A stretch of 64,000 bases of DNA, from NCBI GenBank assembly GCA_963702765.1, contig CAVPEB010000021.1, positions 62,001-126,000 of the forward strand, given 5' to 3'. Shown one piece after another: positions 54,594 through 63,288 of this stretch (position 1 is the stretch's first letter; the number at the start of each line of letters is the position of its first letter). Position numbers and translations under genes: made by a program. The notes under the pieces were generated by a model that saw only the letters and a program-made list of their open reading frames with translations, was not told the origin of the DNA and ran no database searches. This stretch comes from DATMNR01 sp963702765 (GTDB lineage: Bacteria; Chloroflexota; Ktedonobacteria; Ktedonobacterales; Ktedonobacteraceae).

Positions 54594-54717
54594 GTTTGCA
54601 GGTATCGTGCTCTCCCTACTTGACCTACTACGGCAAATATGAGCAGGGAGCCAGGCTAAACGAAATCTTGACTTCGTGCATGCAACGACCTCGATCAACT
54701 ATGAGAGGAGGAGAGCA

Positions 54718-56064
54718 GTGAATGTGTATCAACATCCACGTGACGACGCACTTCCTGCTGCTTCGCCCGTGCCACCAGAACGAGGGCAGTGGAACTGGCA
54801 ACGGCTTGTACAGAGAAGCTGTATCGTGCTTGATCTCTTGCTGCTAGTCATCTTCGTGGTGAACCTTCCCGCTCTCTTTGAGTACGCGAGGACCATTTGC
54901 ACCCTACCCGATGTCGGGAACTGCCCAACCGAGCAACTCACCCCAGCTTATGTCCAGGTACTTGACCAGCTGCATCTCTCAGTCGCGGTGGCTGAGGGCT
55001 TCTTAGCCGTCCTCTGTGTGGTGGTATCGATGTTATACTGGCTGCTCGGCCTCCTGATTTTCTGGCGCAAATCACAGGAGTGGATAGGCCTGCTCGTTTC
55101 GCTCCTGTTCGTGCTGGTTGGCTCAACCTGCTTTCTCGGATTCAATTTGCCCACGCAGACACCACCGCTTTTCCAACTCCTGGCCGAGGTCATCGTGTAT
55201 GGGCTGATGTGGCCTGCTATGTTACTCTTTTTCTTTATCTTTCCCACCGGGCGCTTCACACCGCGCTGGACATTGGCAGCATTCGTCCCCTTTTTCGTGG
55301 TGACGATGCTCTCATCACTCCACGTCACCGCGCCCTTTATACCAGGTGTTGTGGTCATTCTGATAACTCTTGTGCCGATCGTGGTACAGGTCTACCGCTA
55401 TGCGCAAATCTACGACGCCGTGCAGCAGCAGCAGATGAAGTGGTTTGTCTTTGGATTGAGTAGTGTCTTCCTGCTCGTCATCATCCAGGGGATACTCCAG
55501 GCAGTGGCTCCGGCCTCAAGCGCAGCGAATGCGTGGTATCAACTTTTTAATGGGCCATTTTGGCTGGTGCTTTGGATGATTGTGCTCCTGAGCGTGAGCA
55601 TCCCGATTCTGCGCTATCGTCTGTGGGACATTGATGTGCTCATCAATCGTACGCTGGTCTATGGGGTACTCACGGTCATCTTGACGGCAGTCTATATTGG
55701 CCTGATCATTGCGCTGCAAGCGCTTTTGCGGGGTATCATCAGCCAGAACAACAGTGTCGCTATCGTCCTCTCCACGTTAGCTATTTACGCGCTCTTCCAG
55801 CCCTTACGTCGACGTATCCAGCGAGTCATTGACCAGCGCTTTTACCGCAGCAAGTATGATGCCGCCAAGACTGTGTCAGCTTTCAACACCACCTTGCGAC
55901 AAGAAGTAAACCTGGATCAGTTACGTGAACACTTATTGGAAGTGGTGCAGGAGACGATGCAACCTACACAGGTCTCGCTGTGGTTACGCCCTCCTGAACC
56001 ATCCAAGAAACAGCAAATGTGGCCGCTGCCTGGAATTGATGAGGAAAAGAAGGTAGAGCCATGA
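54718..56064 (+). CDS. Kinase-less membrane sensor-like protein A
   Basis: The protein has 448 residues; the GTG at 54718 follows GAGGAGGAGAGCA. Seven or eight transmembrane helices fill residues 35-330. They end in the signature LRYRLWDIDVLINRTLVYG, which also closes the membrane part of the full sensor kinase at 60055. A cytoplasmic segment follows (FQPLRRRIQRVIDQRFYRSKYDAAKT, then TLRQEVNLDQLREHLLEVVQETM). The protein stops soon after SLWLRPPEP, before any dimerisation or ATPase domain. It is about 60% identical by eye to the next gene. I infer a sensor or partner subunit without catalytic function. Confidence 0.8.
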   Translation: MNVYQHPRDDALPAASPVPPERGQWNWQRLVQRSCIVLDLLLLVIFVVNLPALFEYARTICTLPDVGNCPTEQLTPAYVQVLDQLHLSVAVAEGFLAVLCVVVSMLYWLLGLLIFWRKSQEWIGLLVSLLFVLVGSTCFLGFNLPTQTPPLFQLLAEVIVYGLMWPAMLLFFFIFPTGRFTPRWTLAAFVPFFVVTMLSSLHVTAPFIPGVVVILITLVPIVVQVYRYAQIYDAVQQQQMKWFVFGLSSVFLLVIIQGILQAVAPASSAANAWYQLFNGPFWLVLWMIVLLSVSIPILRYRLWDIDVLINRTLVYGVLTVILTAVYIGLIIALQALLRGIISQNNSVAIVLSTLAIYALFQPLRRRIQRVIDQRFYRSKYDAAKTVSAFNTTLRQEVNLDQLREHLLEVVQETMQPTQVSLWLRPPEPSKKQQMWPLPGIDEEKKVEP

Positions 56065-56089
56065 TGGGAAGCAAGGAGCGAGTACACGA

Positions 56090-57436
56090 ATGAACCTTCA
56101 ACGTAGGCAAATAGAAGTGACTGAGAGCAGTGAACGACAAAGCTACACTCGCTTGCATGGGCGCTTGCTCCTTCTTGCGCGAGCTGGCTGGTTTATATTG
56201 GTTATCCTCACTCTGTCGATCTTCTTCGCAAGCCTCCCAGCGTACATTGACCTCCTGCAAACTCCTTGCGTTGGGCCAACATGTGGCTATCAGCAACTCA
56301 GTCCTGAACAAGCAGCGACGCTCGAAGGAATTGGCCTCTTTCCTGGTGTTTTCATTGGGTTCTCAGTCGCGCTCACATGTATCATGATGCTGGTATGCCT
56401 GACGGTCAGTATGGTGATCGTCTGGCGTCGGCCAGACGACCGCATGGCATTCATAATAGCGCTCTTTCTGGTGACGCTTAGTCCTTTCAACGTGATGTTC
56501 AACGTATCTGCGAGTCCTTCACTCTGGCAGGTCCCGAACGAATGCCTGAGTTTCCTCTTTGTGACCTTGCTCCCACTTGTTCTCTCTTTGTTTCCCACTG
56601 GCCACTTTGTGCCGCGCTGGATGCGCTGGCCCGTCATCGCGTTTCTCGTAGTGCAAACCCCTTTCACATTCTTCCAAGGTTTAGCATCTTTGTCTATCTC
56701 TGCAGTGTCGATTGGCTTTCTTGTGAATATTGGTATGTGTGCAATCCTTGTCATCGTACAATGGTACCGCTACCGGAGAGTCTCCAGCCCCTTAGAGCGC
56801 CAACAGACCAAATGGGTGATTTTTGGGTTCGCGGTTTTCGTCATTTCGGATTTTATCGGAATTTTTCCATATTTGCTGTTTCCGTGGATTGCTTCGCCTG
56901 CTTCACTCTATCTACCGGCTTACTCAGCCGTTGAAGGAATCCTGGTTCTCTTCATTCCCCTTTCATTTGGATTCGCCATGTTGCGCTCGCGTCTGTGGGA
57001 GATTGATTCTATTATCAACCGCACACTGGTCTATGGAGCACTTACAGCCTCACTGGCGCTGATCTACGTCGGCCTGATCTTCGGGTTGCAAGCGTTGCTA
57101 CGGGGCTTCATCAGCCAGAACAACAGCGTCGCCATCGTCATTTCAACGTTAGCCATCGTGGCCCTCTTCCAACCCTTACGTCGACGCATCCAGCGGGTTA
57201 TAGACCGGAGATTCTATCGCAGTAAATACGATGCTGCTAAGACGTTAGCTGCCTTTAGCGCCACTTTGCGAAACGAAGTGGACCTCGAGCAGTTGAGTGA
57301 GCAGTTGTTGGCTGTGGTGCAGGAGACGATGCAGCCAGCGCATGTCTCACTATGGTTACGCCCTAATGAACCATTCAGGAAACAGCAAACGTGGCCGCTG
57401 CCTGAATTGAATGAAGAAGAGAAGGTAGAGCCATGA
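56090..57436 (+). CDS. Kinase-less membrane sensor-like protein B, paralogue of A
   Basis: The protein has 448 residues, the same length and layout as protein A. The N-terminal helices (LARAGWFILVILTLSIFFASL onward) differ, whereas LRSRLWEIDSIINRTLVYG and the cytoplasmic part (FQPLRRRIQRVIDRRFYRSKYDAAKT, TLRNEVDLEQLSEQLLAVVQETM) are nearly identical. It too ends with a WPLPELNEEEKVEP-like tail and no kinase domain. The periplasmic loop differs from that of A (TPCVGPTCGYQQLSPEQAATL against TICTLPDVGNCPTEQL), but both have a Cys pair. It follows A by 25 bases, so both belong to one transcript. Confidence 0.8.
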   Translation: MNLQRRQIEVTESSERQSYTRLHGRLLLLARAGWFILVILTLSIFFASLPAYIDLLQTPCVGPTCGYQQLSPEQAATLEGIGLFPGVFIGFSVALTCIMMLVCLTVSMVIVWRRPDDRMAFIIALFLVTLSPFNVMFNVSASPSLWQVPNECLSFLFVTLLPLVLSLFPTGHFVPRWMRWPVIAFLVVQTPFTFFQGLASLSISAVSIGFLVNIGMCAILVIVQWYRYRRVSSPLERQQTKWVIFGFAVFVISDFIGIFPYLLFPWIASPASLYLPAYSAVEGILVLFIPLSFGFAMLRSRLWEIDSIINRTLVYGALTASLALIYVGLIFGLQALLRGFISQNNSVAIVISTLAIVALFQPLRRRIQRVIDRRFYRSKYDAAKTLAAFSATLRNEVDLEQLSEQLLAVVQETMQPAHVSLWLRPNEPFRKQQTWPLPELNEEEKVEP

Positions 57437-57471
57437 TGGGAAGCAGAGAGCGGCATTTGTCGGGAAGAATG

Positions 57472-57528
57472 TTCCCCAAAAATTGGGAATGCATTCCCTA
57501 CCGCCTGGGAAATACCCTCAATTATAGT
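57472..57528 (+). promoter_or_regulatory. Second copy of the paired palindromes
   Basis: TTCCCCAAAAATTGGGAA (57472-57489), then ATTCCC (57493-57498), CTACCGCCT, GGGAAAT (57507-57513) and TATAGT (57523-57528). Relative to the copy at 54538 the order, the CTACCGCCT core and the spacing are kept. It stands 81 bases before the DUF6220-like gene. Confidence 0.65.
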
Positions 57529-57608
57529 AGTTACAGAGTTGGCTTCTGCTCTTTGCATTACTGTCCTCGAAGATAAGCGAGCCATCTGGCTCATACAGGA
57601 GAAACCAC

Positions 57609-58052
57609 ATGGTCGTTAAATGGATTCGGATACTCTACTTGATAATTGCCTGGCTGTTCCCTGTGGCCATTCTTGTCCAGGTTCTTTTCGTCGGCCTCAG
57701 TCTCTTTACAAGCCAGCCCTACTGGGATGCGCATATCGAGCTCGGTCACACGATCGGTATTCTGCCAATCCTCCTGGTCATTCTGGGATACCTGGGACGG
57801 CTCCCACGACGGACGATTATTCTCACCTGGCTCGCGTTAGGAACCTATATTGTCCAGGCAGAAGTCTTTGCGGCCATCCGCGCAGACGTTCCGCTTTTTG
57901 CTGCGTTCCACCCGGTGCTGGCTCTGGTGCTCTTTGCTCTTGCCCTGATCATTGCATTGCAGGCGCGAACGGTGGTGCGTGCGGGTGTTCAAACGTCTTC
58001 CACTTCGCAGAAGGCTTCCGTGGAAAAGAAAGGATCTTTGGCACCTGATTGA
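57609..58052 (+). CDS. DUF6220-like four-helix membrane protein
   Basis: The 147 residues have four hydrophobic spans: IRILYLIIAWLFPVAILVQVL, LGHTIGILPILLVILGYLG, TIILTWLALGTYIVQAE and PVLALVLFALALIIALQA. Conserved-looking histidines are in AHIELGHTIG and FHPVLAL. The pattern fits DUF6220, small membrane proteins of unknown role, perhaps haem-binding through these histidines; that is inference. The tail is Ser/Lys-rich and cytoplasmic. It has its own upstream palindrome pair, so it belongs to the sensor-cluster regulon. Confidence 0.7.
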   Translation: MVVKWIRILYLIIAWLFPVAILVQVLFVGLSLFTSQPYWDAHIELGHTIGILPILLVILGYLGRLPRRTIILTWLALGTYIVQAEVFAAIRADVPLFAAFHPVLALVLFALALIIALQARTVVRAGVQTSSTSQKASVEKKGSLAPD

Positions 58053-58201
58053 ACCAGGAGCTCCAGCCGTGGGAAACGTGGATATCAAAGGAAGCGACGT
58101 GGAGGATTGGGCCTTTTAACGCGACAGGGGGCTTCCATATCTATATTGCACTCTCCACATTGGCATAAATCTGACCATTGTGATGCAGTGAGGCGACAAC
58201 T

Positions 58202-59203
58202 ATGAGCATAAGAACCTTTCTTGCGATGACGAGCCACGGACTTGCTCGTGCTGCAAAGATCGCGAACGACGAGTGGTACGTTGAATATCCGCTCCCTGAC
58301 CAGGATGTACGTTGCCTGGCCGCCGATATGCTGAACCGCGATGTAATCTATGCAGGGACACAAGGCAATGGAGTGCTGCGCTCAAACAATGCAGGCAAGA
58401 CGTGGCGATCAGTTGGCCTGGCCGGGCAGATCGTTAAAGCCCTGGCAGTCAGCCGTACTCAACCTGGCACTGTGTACGCTGGAACGAAACCAGCTCTGCT
58501 CTTCGTATCGCGCGATAGCGGTGCGAGTTGGACGGAACTCGAGTCTTTCAGGCGCATCCCTTCGCGCTGGTTTTGGTTCTCACCTGCAGAGAAGCCCTAC
58601 ACCGCTTATGTGCAGGCGATTGCACTCTCGCCAACGAACCCTGGTACTGTCGTGGTGGGCATTGAGGCCGGAGCAGTCGTGCGTAGCAGTGATTGTGGGC
58701 AGTCATGGACAGGGCATTGCCGGGGGGCGCTGCGTGATTGTCACTCACTGACTTTCCATGTTACGCATGGTGACTGGGTCTATGAAGGTGGAGGCACCGG
58801 TGCAGGCGTCTCTGTTAGTCGTGATGGTGGGGCTACCTGGAAACAACCCAGGGAGGGTCTTGACCGGCACTATGGGTGGGCAGTCGCCGCCGATCCCATG
58901 CATCCAGAAGTGTGGTATGCCTCTGTCTCCTCGAGTCCAATGAAAGCCCACAGCGAGAATAACGCTCAAGCTGCTATCGTCCGCTCGATTGGGGGTGCCC
59001 CGTGGCGACCTCTGGCGGGTGGGTTGCCACAGCCCCTCAACCATATGCCATACGCGCTACTCACCGATCCCACGGCTCCTGGCCATGTCTATACCGGCCT
59101 CTCCAATGGTGAAGTCTGGCATTCAACCGATCATGGCGACACATGGCACCAACTTCCATTTTGTTTGAAAGGAATTCATCGCACACTTCTTATGCTGCCA
59201 TAA
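58202..59203 (+). CDS. BNR-repeat (WD40/YVTN-like) propeller protein, cytoplasmic
   Basis: The 333 residues without signal peptide start MSIRTFLAMTSHGLARA. Repeated Asp-box-like turns are spaced 45-60 residues apart: RSNNAGKTWRSVG, SRDSGASWTELE, SSDCGQSWTGHC, SRDGGATWKQPR and STDHGDTWHQLP. Between them lie the matching NPGTVYAG/PGHVYTG strands. This is the seven-bladed photosystem-II-stability/Vps10-like propeller without catalytic residues. It shares the repeat type with the membrane-anchored protein at 52937 but no close identity. It lies in the sensor cluster; a binding or signal role is inferred. Confidence 0.82.
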   Translation: MSIRTFLAMTSHGLARAAKIANDEWYVEYPLPDQDVRCLAADMLNRDVIYAGTQGNGVLRSNNAGKTWRSVGLAGQIVKALAVSRTQPGTVYAGTKPALLFVSRDSGASWTELESFRRIPSRWFWFSPAEKPYTAYVQAIALSPTNPGTVVVGIEAGAVVRSSDCGQSWTGHCRGALRDCHSLTFHVTHGDWVYEGGGTGAGVSVSRDGGATWKQPREGLDRHYGWAVAADPMHPEVWYASVSSSPMKAHSENNAQAAIVRSIGGAPWRPLAGGLPQPLNHMPYALLTDPTAPGHVYTGLSNGEVWHSTDHGDTWHQLPFCLKGIHRTLLMLP

Positions 59204-59272
59204 CCATGCAGAGCGCGTGCGTGTGACGTAGTAACGAAAAAGAGTTGTACAAATGGCCAAAGGAGATGACAT

Positions 59273-59933
59273 ATGCTCATTGAACAGCAATCTGTGGGGT
59301 GGAGCTTTTGGTTCGAATGGTTCATAGCAAACGGTATAGGCGGACTTGTAGGATTAGCTCTGGCGGCCGAGACGCCATCCTTCCTCGTTGGGTTAATTGG
59401 GAGCGGAGGAGATCCTAACAACACGGCAGGGTATAGTACAGCATGGGCAGTAATTCTCGGTGCGATTTTAGGTGGAGCTACGATTGGGGTCCTGCAATGG
59501 TTCACCCTGCGACGACAGCTCCCTGCCATAAATGGTGGACAGCATCAAATGGTGGACAGTGATAAGCACGGCGGGTTTCGCTCTCGGCTTCATTCTGGTC
59601 TGGGCTTTGAGCGGAGCCACGTTTGGGGAGAACTACGCACATCATGCGCTTCCTCATGCGATTGATAGAGCTGGAATTGTGGGCGGATTGGTGATAGGAG
59701 CCACGATGGGGAGTATGCAGTCACTCTATCTTGGGTGGAACCGCAAGCGTGTTGCTTATTGGGTTGGAGCAAACATGGTGGGTTTTGCCGCAGGTTGGTT
59801 TGGAGCCGCTGCCCAGCCTGTAACGGATGTTCCAGCTCATTTTGTGGGCGGAGCCATATTCGGATGCGTATTTGGCGCGATCACAGGCATGATGCTGGTG
59901 TGGCTCTTGCGACATCCTGCCCAGAAGACATGA
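59273..59933 (+). pseudogene. Gly-rich multi-helix membrane protein, frame broken by a short duplication
   Basis: Part one (59273 on) reads FIANGIGGLVGLALAAE and AVILGAILGGATIGVLQWFTLRR. Part two (from 59540 to 59933, another frame) reads KWWTVISTAGFALGFILVWALSG, IVGGLVIGATMGSMQSLYLGW and FVGGAIFGCVFGAITGMMLVWLL. At the join AATGGTGGACAG occurs twice, 19 bases apart (59530 and 59549 regions), within an imperfect 16/17-base tandem duplication. Removing one copy restores a continuous chain of about 210 residues with five or six helices. The family is the glycine-zipper-like small membrane proteins common in this lineage, function unknown. Confidence 0.7.
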
Positions 59934-60054
59934 GAAGGAGATGAAGCTGAGAGTCCTGTGACTGGCTCCTGTGAAAGCAGCAAGAGGACCACTCGTATGG
60001 TACAATACACTGAAATTGAATCGGACGCTTTCAACTCGTTGGAGATGCAAGAGA

Positions 60055-62337
60055 ATGCAACAGCCAGCGCGCACTCGTTTCGCTGTCATCACCTTTTCGA
60101 TAATTGCTGTCTTGCTCGGAGTGGCTTTCCTCTTGCTCCACATGACCAGCCCTTCCGACGGTGCGCGCCTGGCACCTGGAGAACCTGACTGGAGACCTGA
60201 CGGAGTCATTGTAACTCCAATTAAGGAGCAGTCCACTGGCCTGCAACAGGGAGATGTGGTTGTAGCCGTCGAGGGAAGCAGTATCGAATCATGGACTCAG
60301 GCGCTTCTCGAGCCTGGTATTGCGCGTCCCCAATGGCATGTCGGTCAGACGATCACCTACACTGTGGTGCGCAATGGACATCGTCTGGATGTGCCTGTGA
60401 CCCTGGAACCTTACCCATTGGGAGCAATCTTGACACACGAATGGAGTACAGTGCTCTTCGCACTAGTCTTTCTCTTCGTGTCTGCCTTCGTCTTTCTCCT
60501 GCGTCCTGATGACCGTGCAGCCCGGGTGCAACTTCTCATTGGAGCGAGCATCATGGGAGCCACCACCTGGTCGCTCGGTTTGCAAGTGAGCGACCTGGTC
60601 AGCGGTATCGGTTTCTGGCTCTATATAGTTACGACTGCTGGAGTGTACACGCTTTTCTGGGTAGGTCTACTGCACTTCGTCCTGGTCTTTCCTGAACCGC
60701 ACCCGGTAGTCGCTAAACACCCCTGGACGATTCCACTAATCTACATCGCTCCTTTCGCGTTCTCTTTCGCCTACCTTGCCAGGTTGTGGCCTCAGGCTTC
60801 AAGCATCTTTGATTGGATTGACAACTGGAATTTTGTTGATAGTGTATTACCCGCAGTCTACCTTGTCTTAACCATTATCATTGTGATTTGGAGCTATCGA
60901 GCAATCCAAACCACTGCCAGCCGCCAGAAAATCCGTTGGCTCTTGTTTGCTAGTCTTGTATCCGGAGGAGGTCTCATCTTTCTCTGGTATCTTCCTACCT
61001 TTATACTGGGGCAACCACTTATCAATTCGACCGCACTCGGGCTTCTGGTTTTACCGTACCCCCTCGTATTGCCTATCGCTATCTTACGCTACCGCCTCTT
61101 CGATATTGACATCATCATCAATCGGACATTGGTGTATGGTCTCCTCACAACTATCGTCGTAGGTTTGTATATACTTGTGGTGAGTATTTTGGGTACGCTG
61201 TTTCATACTTACGGGAGTTTTCTTAACTCGCTGCTTGCAACAGGCCTCATCGCTGTCCTCTTTCAACCACTCCGCGCTCGTCTGCAGAGGATGATCAATC
61301 GCTTGATGTACGGAGAACGCGATGATCCCTATGCCGTACTCTCGCGCCTGGGGAGCCGCCTGGAGGCCACGCTTGCCCCCGAAGCGATACTACCGACGAT
61401 TGTTGAGACCATCGCTCAAGCACTTAAGTTACCATATGCAGCGATTGCCCTGAAACAAGACGATGCATTCTCCATCACCGCTTCATATGGGCTTTCCCAG
61501 GGAAAACCATATATCTTGCCGCTCGTCTATCAAACAGAGAATGTTGGTCAGTTACTCCTTGCTCCCCGTGCTCAGGGTGAGGTTTTCACTGCTGCTGACA
61601 GAAGGTTACTCGAAGATATTGCCCATCAAACTGGTATTGCTGCCCATGCTGTGCGTCTGACCGCCGACCTGCAACGCTCGCGTGAGCGCCTGGTTACTGC
61701 ACGTGAAGAGGAACGCCGTCGCTTACGTCGCGATTTGCACGACGGCCTTGGCTCGACGCTTGCCGCGCTGCATCTGCAGGCGGGTGCGATCCGTACCATG
61801 ATGCGAAATGACCTTCCTGCTGCGGATGCCGAACTCGTCGATTTACAAACCGAGATCCGGTCGTCCATCGCTGACATACGCCGCCTCGTCTACGAGCTAC
61901 GCCCACCAACGCTCGATGAGCTGGGTCTGGTGGGAGCGATCCAGCAATATGCGATGCAGTGTAGTAAACACGACGAAAATGATGGTGTATCGGCACAGGC
62001 CGATGCAGGTTTGCACGTGATCGTCGAGGAAACAGATCAACTTCCTGCTTTGCCCGCAGCTATTGAAGTAGCCGCATATCGAATCGCACAAGAGGCATTA
62101 ACCAACGTCGTTCGCCATGCGCATGCGTGCAACTGCACGGTCCGACTTTCGTTGCTTGATGGGTTGAGACTTGAGGTCACGGACGACGGAGTTGGGCTGC
62201 CAGAGGAGCAGCACGCAGGAGTAGGACTGATCTCGATGCGCGAACGTGCAACAGAAGTAGGTGGATCCTGTGAAATCGAGCCAATGCCAGGACATGGCAC
62301 GCGCGTGCTGGTCAAGCTTCCCCTACCAAAGGAGTAA
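60055..62337 (+). CDS. NarX/LiaS-type sensor histidine kinase with PDZ-like and GAF domains
   Basis: The ATG at 60055 is preferred over a GTG at 59971 because the longer N-terminus is unrelated. In order: one helix (AVITFSIIAVLLGVAFLLL); an extracytoplasmic PDZ-like domain (about 45-115, VIVTPIKEQSTGLQQGDVVVAVEG); seven or eight helices ending in LRYRLFDIDIIINRTLVYG (about 130-410); a GAF domain (about 440-570); HisKA_3 with His562 in RRDLHDGLGSTLAALHLQ; and the ATPase domain with QEALTNVVRHA near 683 and VTDDGVGLP near 707. The protein has 760 residues. Its end overlaps the ribosome site of the response regulator gene, marking a cognate pair. Confidence 0.93.
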   Translation: MQQPARTRFAVITFSIIAVLLGVAFLLLHMTSPSDGARLAPGEPDWRPDGVIVTPIKEQSTGLQQGDVVVAVEGSSIESWTQALLEPGIARPQWHVGQTITYTVVRNGHRLDVPVTLEPYPLGAILTHEWSTVLFALVFLFVSAFVFLLRPDDRAARVQLLIGASIMGATTWSLGLQVSDLVSGIGFWLYIVTTAGVYTLFWVGLLHFVLVFPEPHPVVAKHPWTIPLIYIAPFAFSFAYLARLWPQASSIFDWIDNWNFVDSVLPAVYLVLTIIIVIWSYRAIQTTASRQKIRWLLFASLVSGGGLIFLWYLPTFILGQPLINSTALGLLVLPYPLVLPIAILRYRLFDIDIIINRTLVYGLLTTIVVGLYILVVSILGTLFHTYGSFLNSLLATGLIAVLFQPLRARLQRMINRLMYGERDDPYAVLSRLGSRLEATLAPEAILPTIVETIAQALKLPYAAIALKQDDAFSITASYGLSQGKPYILPLVYQTENVGQLLLAPRAQGEVFTAADRRLLEDIAHQTGIAAHAVRLTADLQRSRERLVTAREEERRRLRRDLHDGLGSTLAALHLQAGAIRTMMRNDLPAADAELVDLQTEIRSSIADIRRLVYELRPPTLDELGLVGAIQQYAMQCSKHDENDGVSAQADAGLHVIVEETDQLPALPAAIEVAAYRIAQEALTNVVRHAHACNCTVRLSLLDGLRLEVTDDGVGLPEEQHAGVGLISMRERATEVGGSCEIEPMPGHGTRVLVKLPLPKE

Positions 62338-62341
62338 ACCA

Positions 62342-62986
62342 ATGGATACCCTGCGTATACTAATCGCTGATGATCACCCGCTCTTTCGCAAGGGTATGCG
62401 CACGCTGCTCACAGCCACAACCGATACCGAAGTCGTCGGAGAGGCGACAACAGGTCAAGAAGTGATCGAACTTGCTGATACCTTGCAACCGGATGTGATC
62501 CTCATGGATCTGCAGATGCCGGGCATCAATGGCATTGAAGCGACCCGCCAGATCGTGCATGCAAGCCCACATATTCGCATTCTAGTTGTCACACTCTTTG
62601 AGGATGATTCGTCTGTATTTACCGCGTTGCGCGCTGGGGCACGTGGCTATATCCTCAAGGACGCAAAAGAAGAGGAGATAGTGCGAGCGATCCGTGCGGT
62701 GGGCAGTGGAGAGGCGATCTTTAGTCCAGCCATCGCCACCCGACTGATGGATTTTTTTGCGGCCAAACATCCCGGCGTGTCAAAAGAGATCTTCCCAACG
62801 CTCACGGAGCGTGAACGCGAGATTCTCCAGTTGATCGCGCGTGGCTCTACGAACTCCGACATTGCAAAGCAACTAGGTTTGAGTGTGAAGACCGTCAATA
62901 ACTATGTCTCCAACATCTTTAGTAAGTTGCAGGTGACTGATCGTGCTCAGGCCATCATCCGCGCCAGAGATGCTGGATTCGAGTAG
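62342..62986 (+). CDS. NarL/FixJ-type response regulator
   Basis: The 214 residues start at ATG 62342, with AAAGGAG seven bases upstream overlapping the end of the kinase gene. The receiver has LIADDHPLFRKGM, phospho-acceptor Asp56 in VILMDLQMPGINGIEA, the switch Thr in VVTLFEDD and Lys in YILKDAKEEEI. The LuxR-type HTH occupies about 146-200 (LTEREREILQLIARGSTNSDIA, quoted in part: EREILQLIARG, GLSVKTVNNYVSNIF). It is the most likely binder of the paired palindromes at 54538 and 57472, since NarL/LiaR-type regulators bind short inverted repeats as dimers. That link is not proven by the sequence. Confidence 0.95.
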   Translation: MDTLRILIADDHPLFRKGMRTLLTATTDTEVVGEATTGQEVIELADTLQPDVILMDLQMPGINGIEATRQIVHASPHIRILVVTLFEDDSSVFTALRAGARGYILKDAKEEEIVRAIRAVGSGEAIFSPAIATRLMDFFAAKHPGVSKEIFPTLTEREREILQLIARGSTNSDIAKQLGLSVKTVNNYVSNIFSKLQVTDRAQAIIRARDAGFE

Positions 62987-63021
62987 TAATAGGCATCAAA
63001 TGAAGAAAAGCCCATCAAGAT

Positions 63022-63189
63022 CCGTAGGGGCGAGGGAGGATGATGTGTGGTTGGGTGGGCCTGTATGGTCGCCTGCTGGGGAGGGCTGGGCTAGCCGTAC
63101 ATCGTTGATCCACTTATCCAGGCGACCAACAACGGGCGACCATACAGGCCCACCCAACCGCCCTCGCTCCTACAGAATCCTCGATTGAG
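63022..63189. repeat. Dispersed 168-base hairpin repeat (GGGCGACCATA family), second full copy
   Basis: GTAGGGGCGAGGG with TTGGGTGGGCCTGTATGGTCG on the left pairs with GGGCGACCATACAGGCCCAC and CCAACCGCCCTCGCTCCTAC on the right (the longer arms here are joined in the sequence). It lies 36 bases after the response regulator stop and may terminate the cluster transcript. It matches the copy at 52731-52888 in arms but not in loop. Confidence 0.75.
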
Positions 63190-63288
63190 CCTTAGGTTGA
63201 TACGTATTGGGATGTTGGATTGGAGTAGAGCAAAGCAGGGTTGATGGATAAACTTCCACATTTATCCTATTGAACTCCGTAAGAACTA

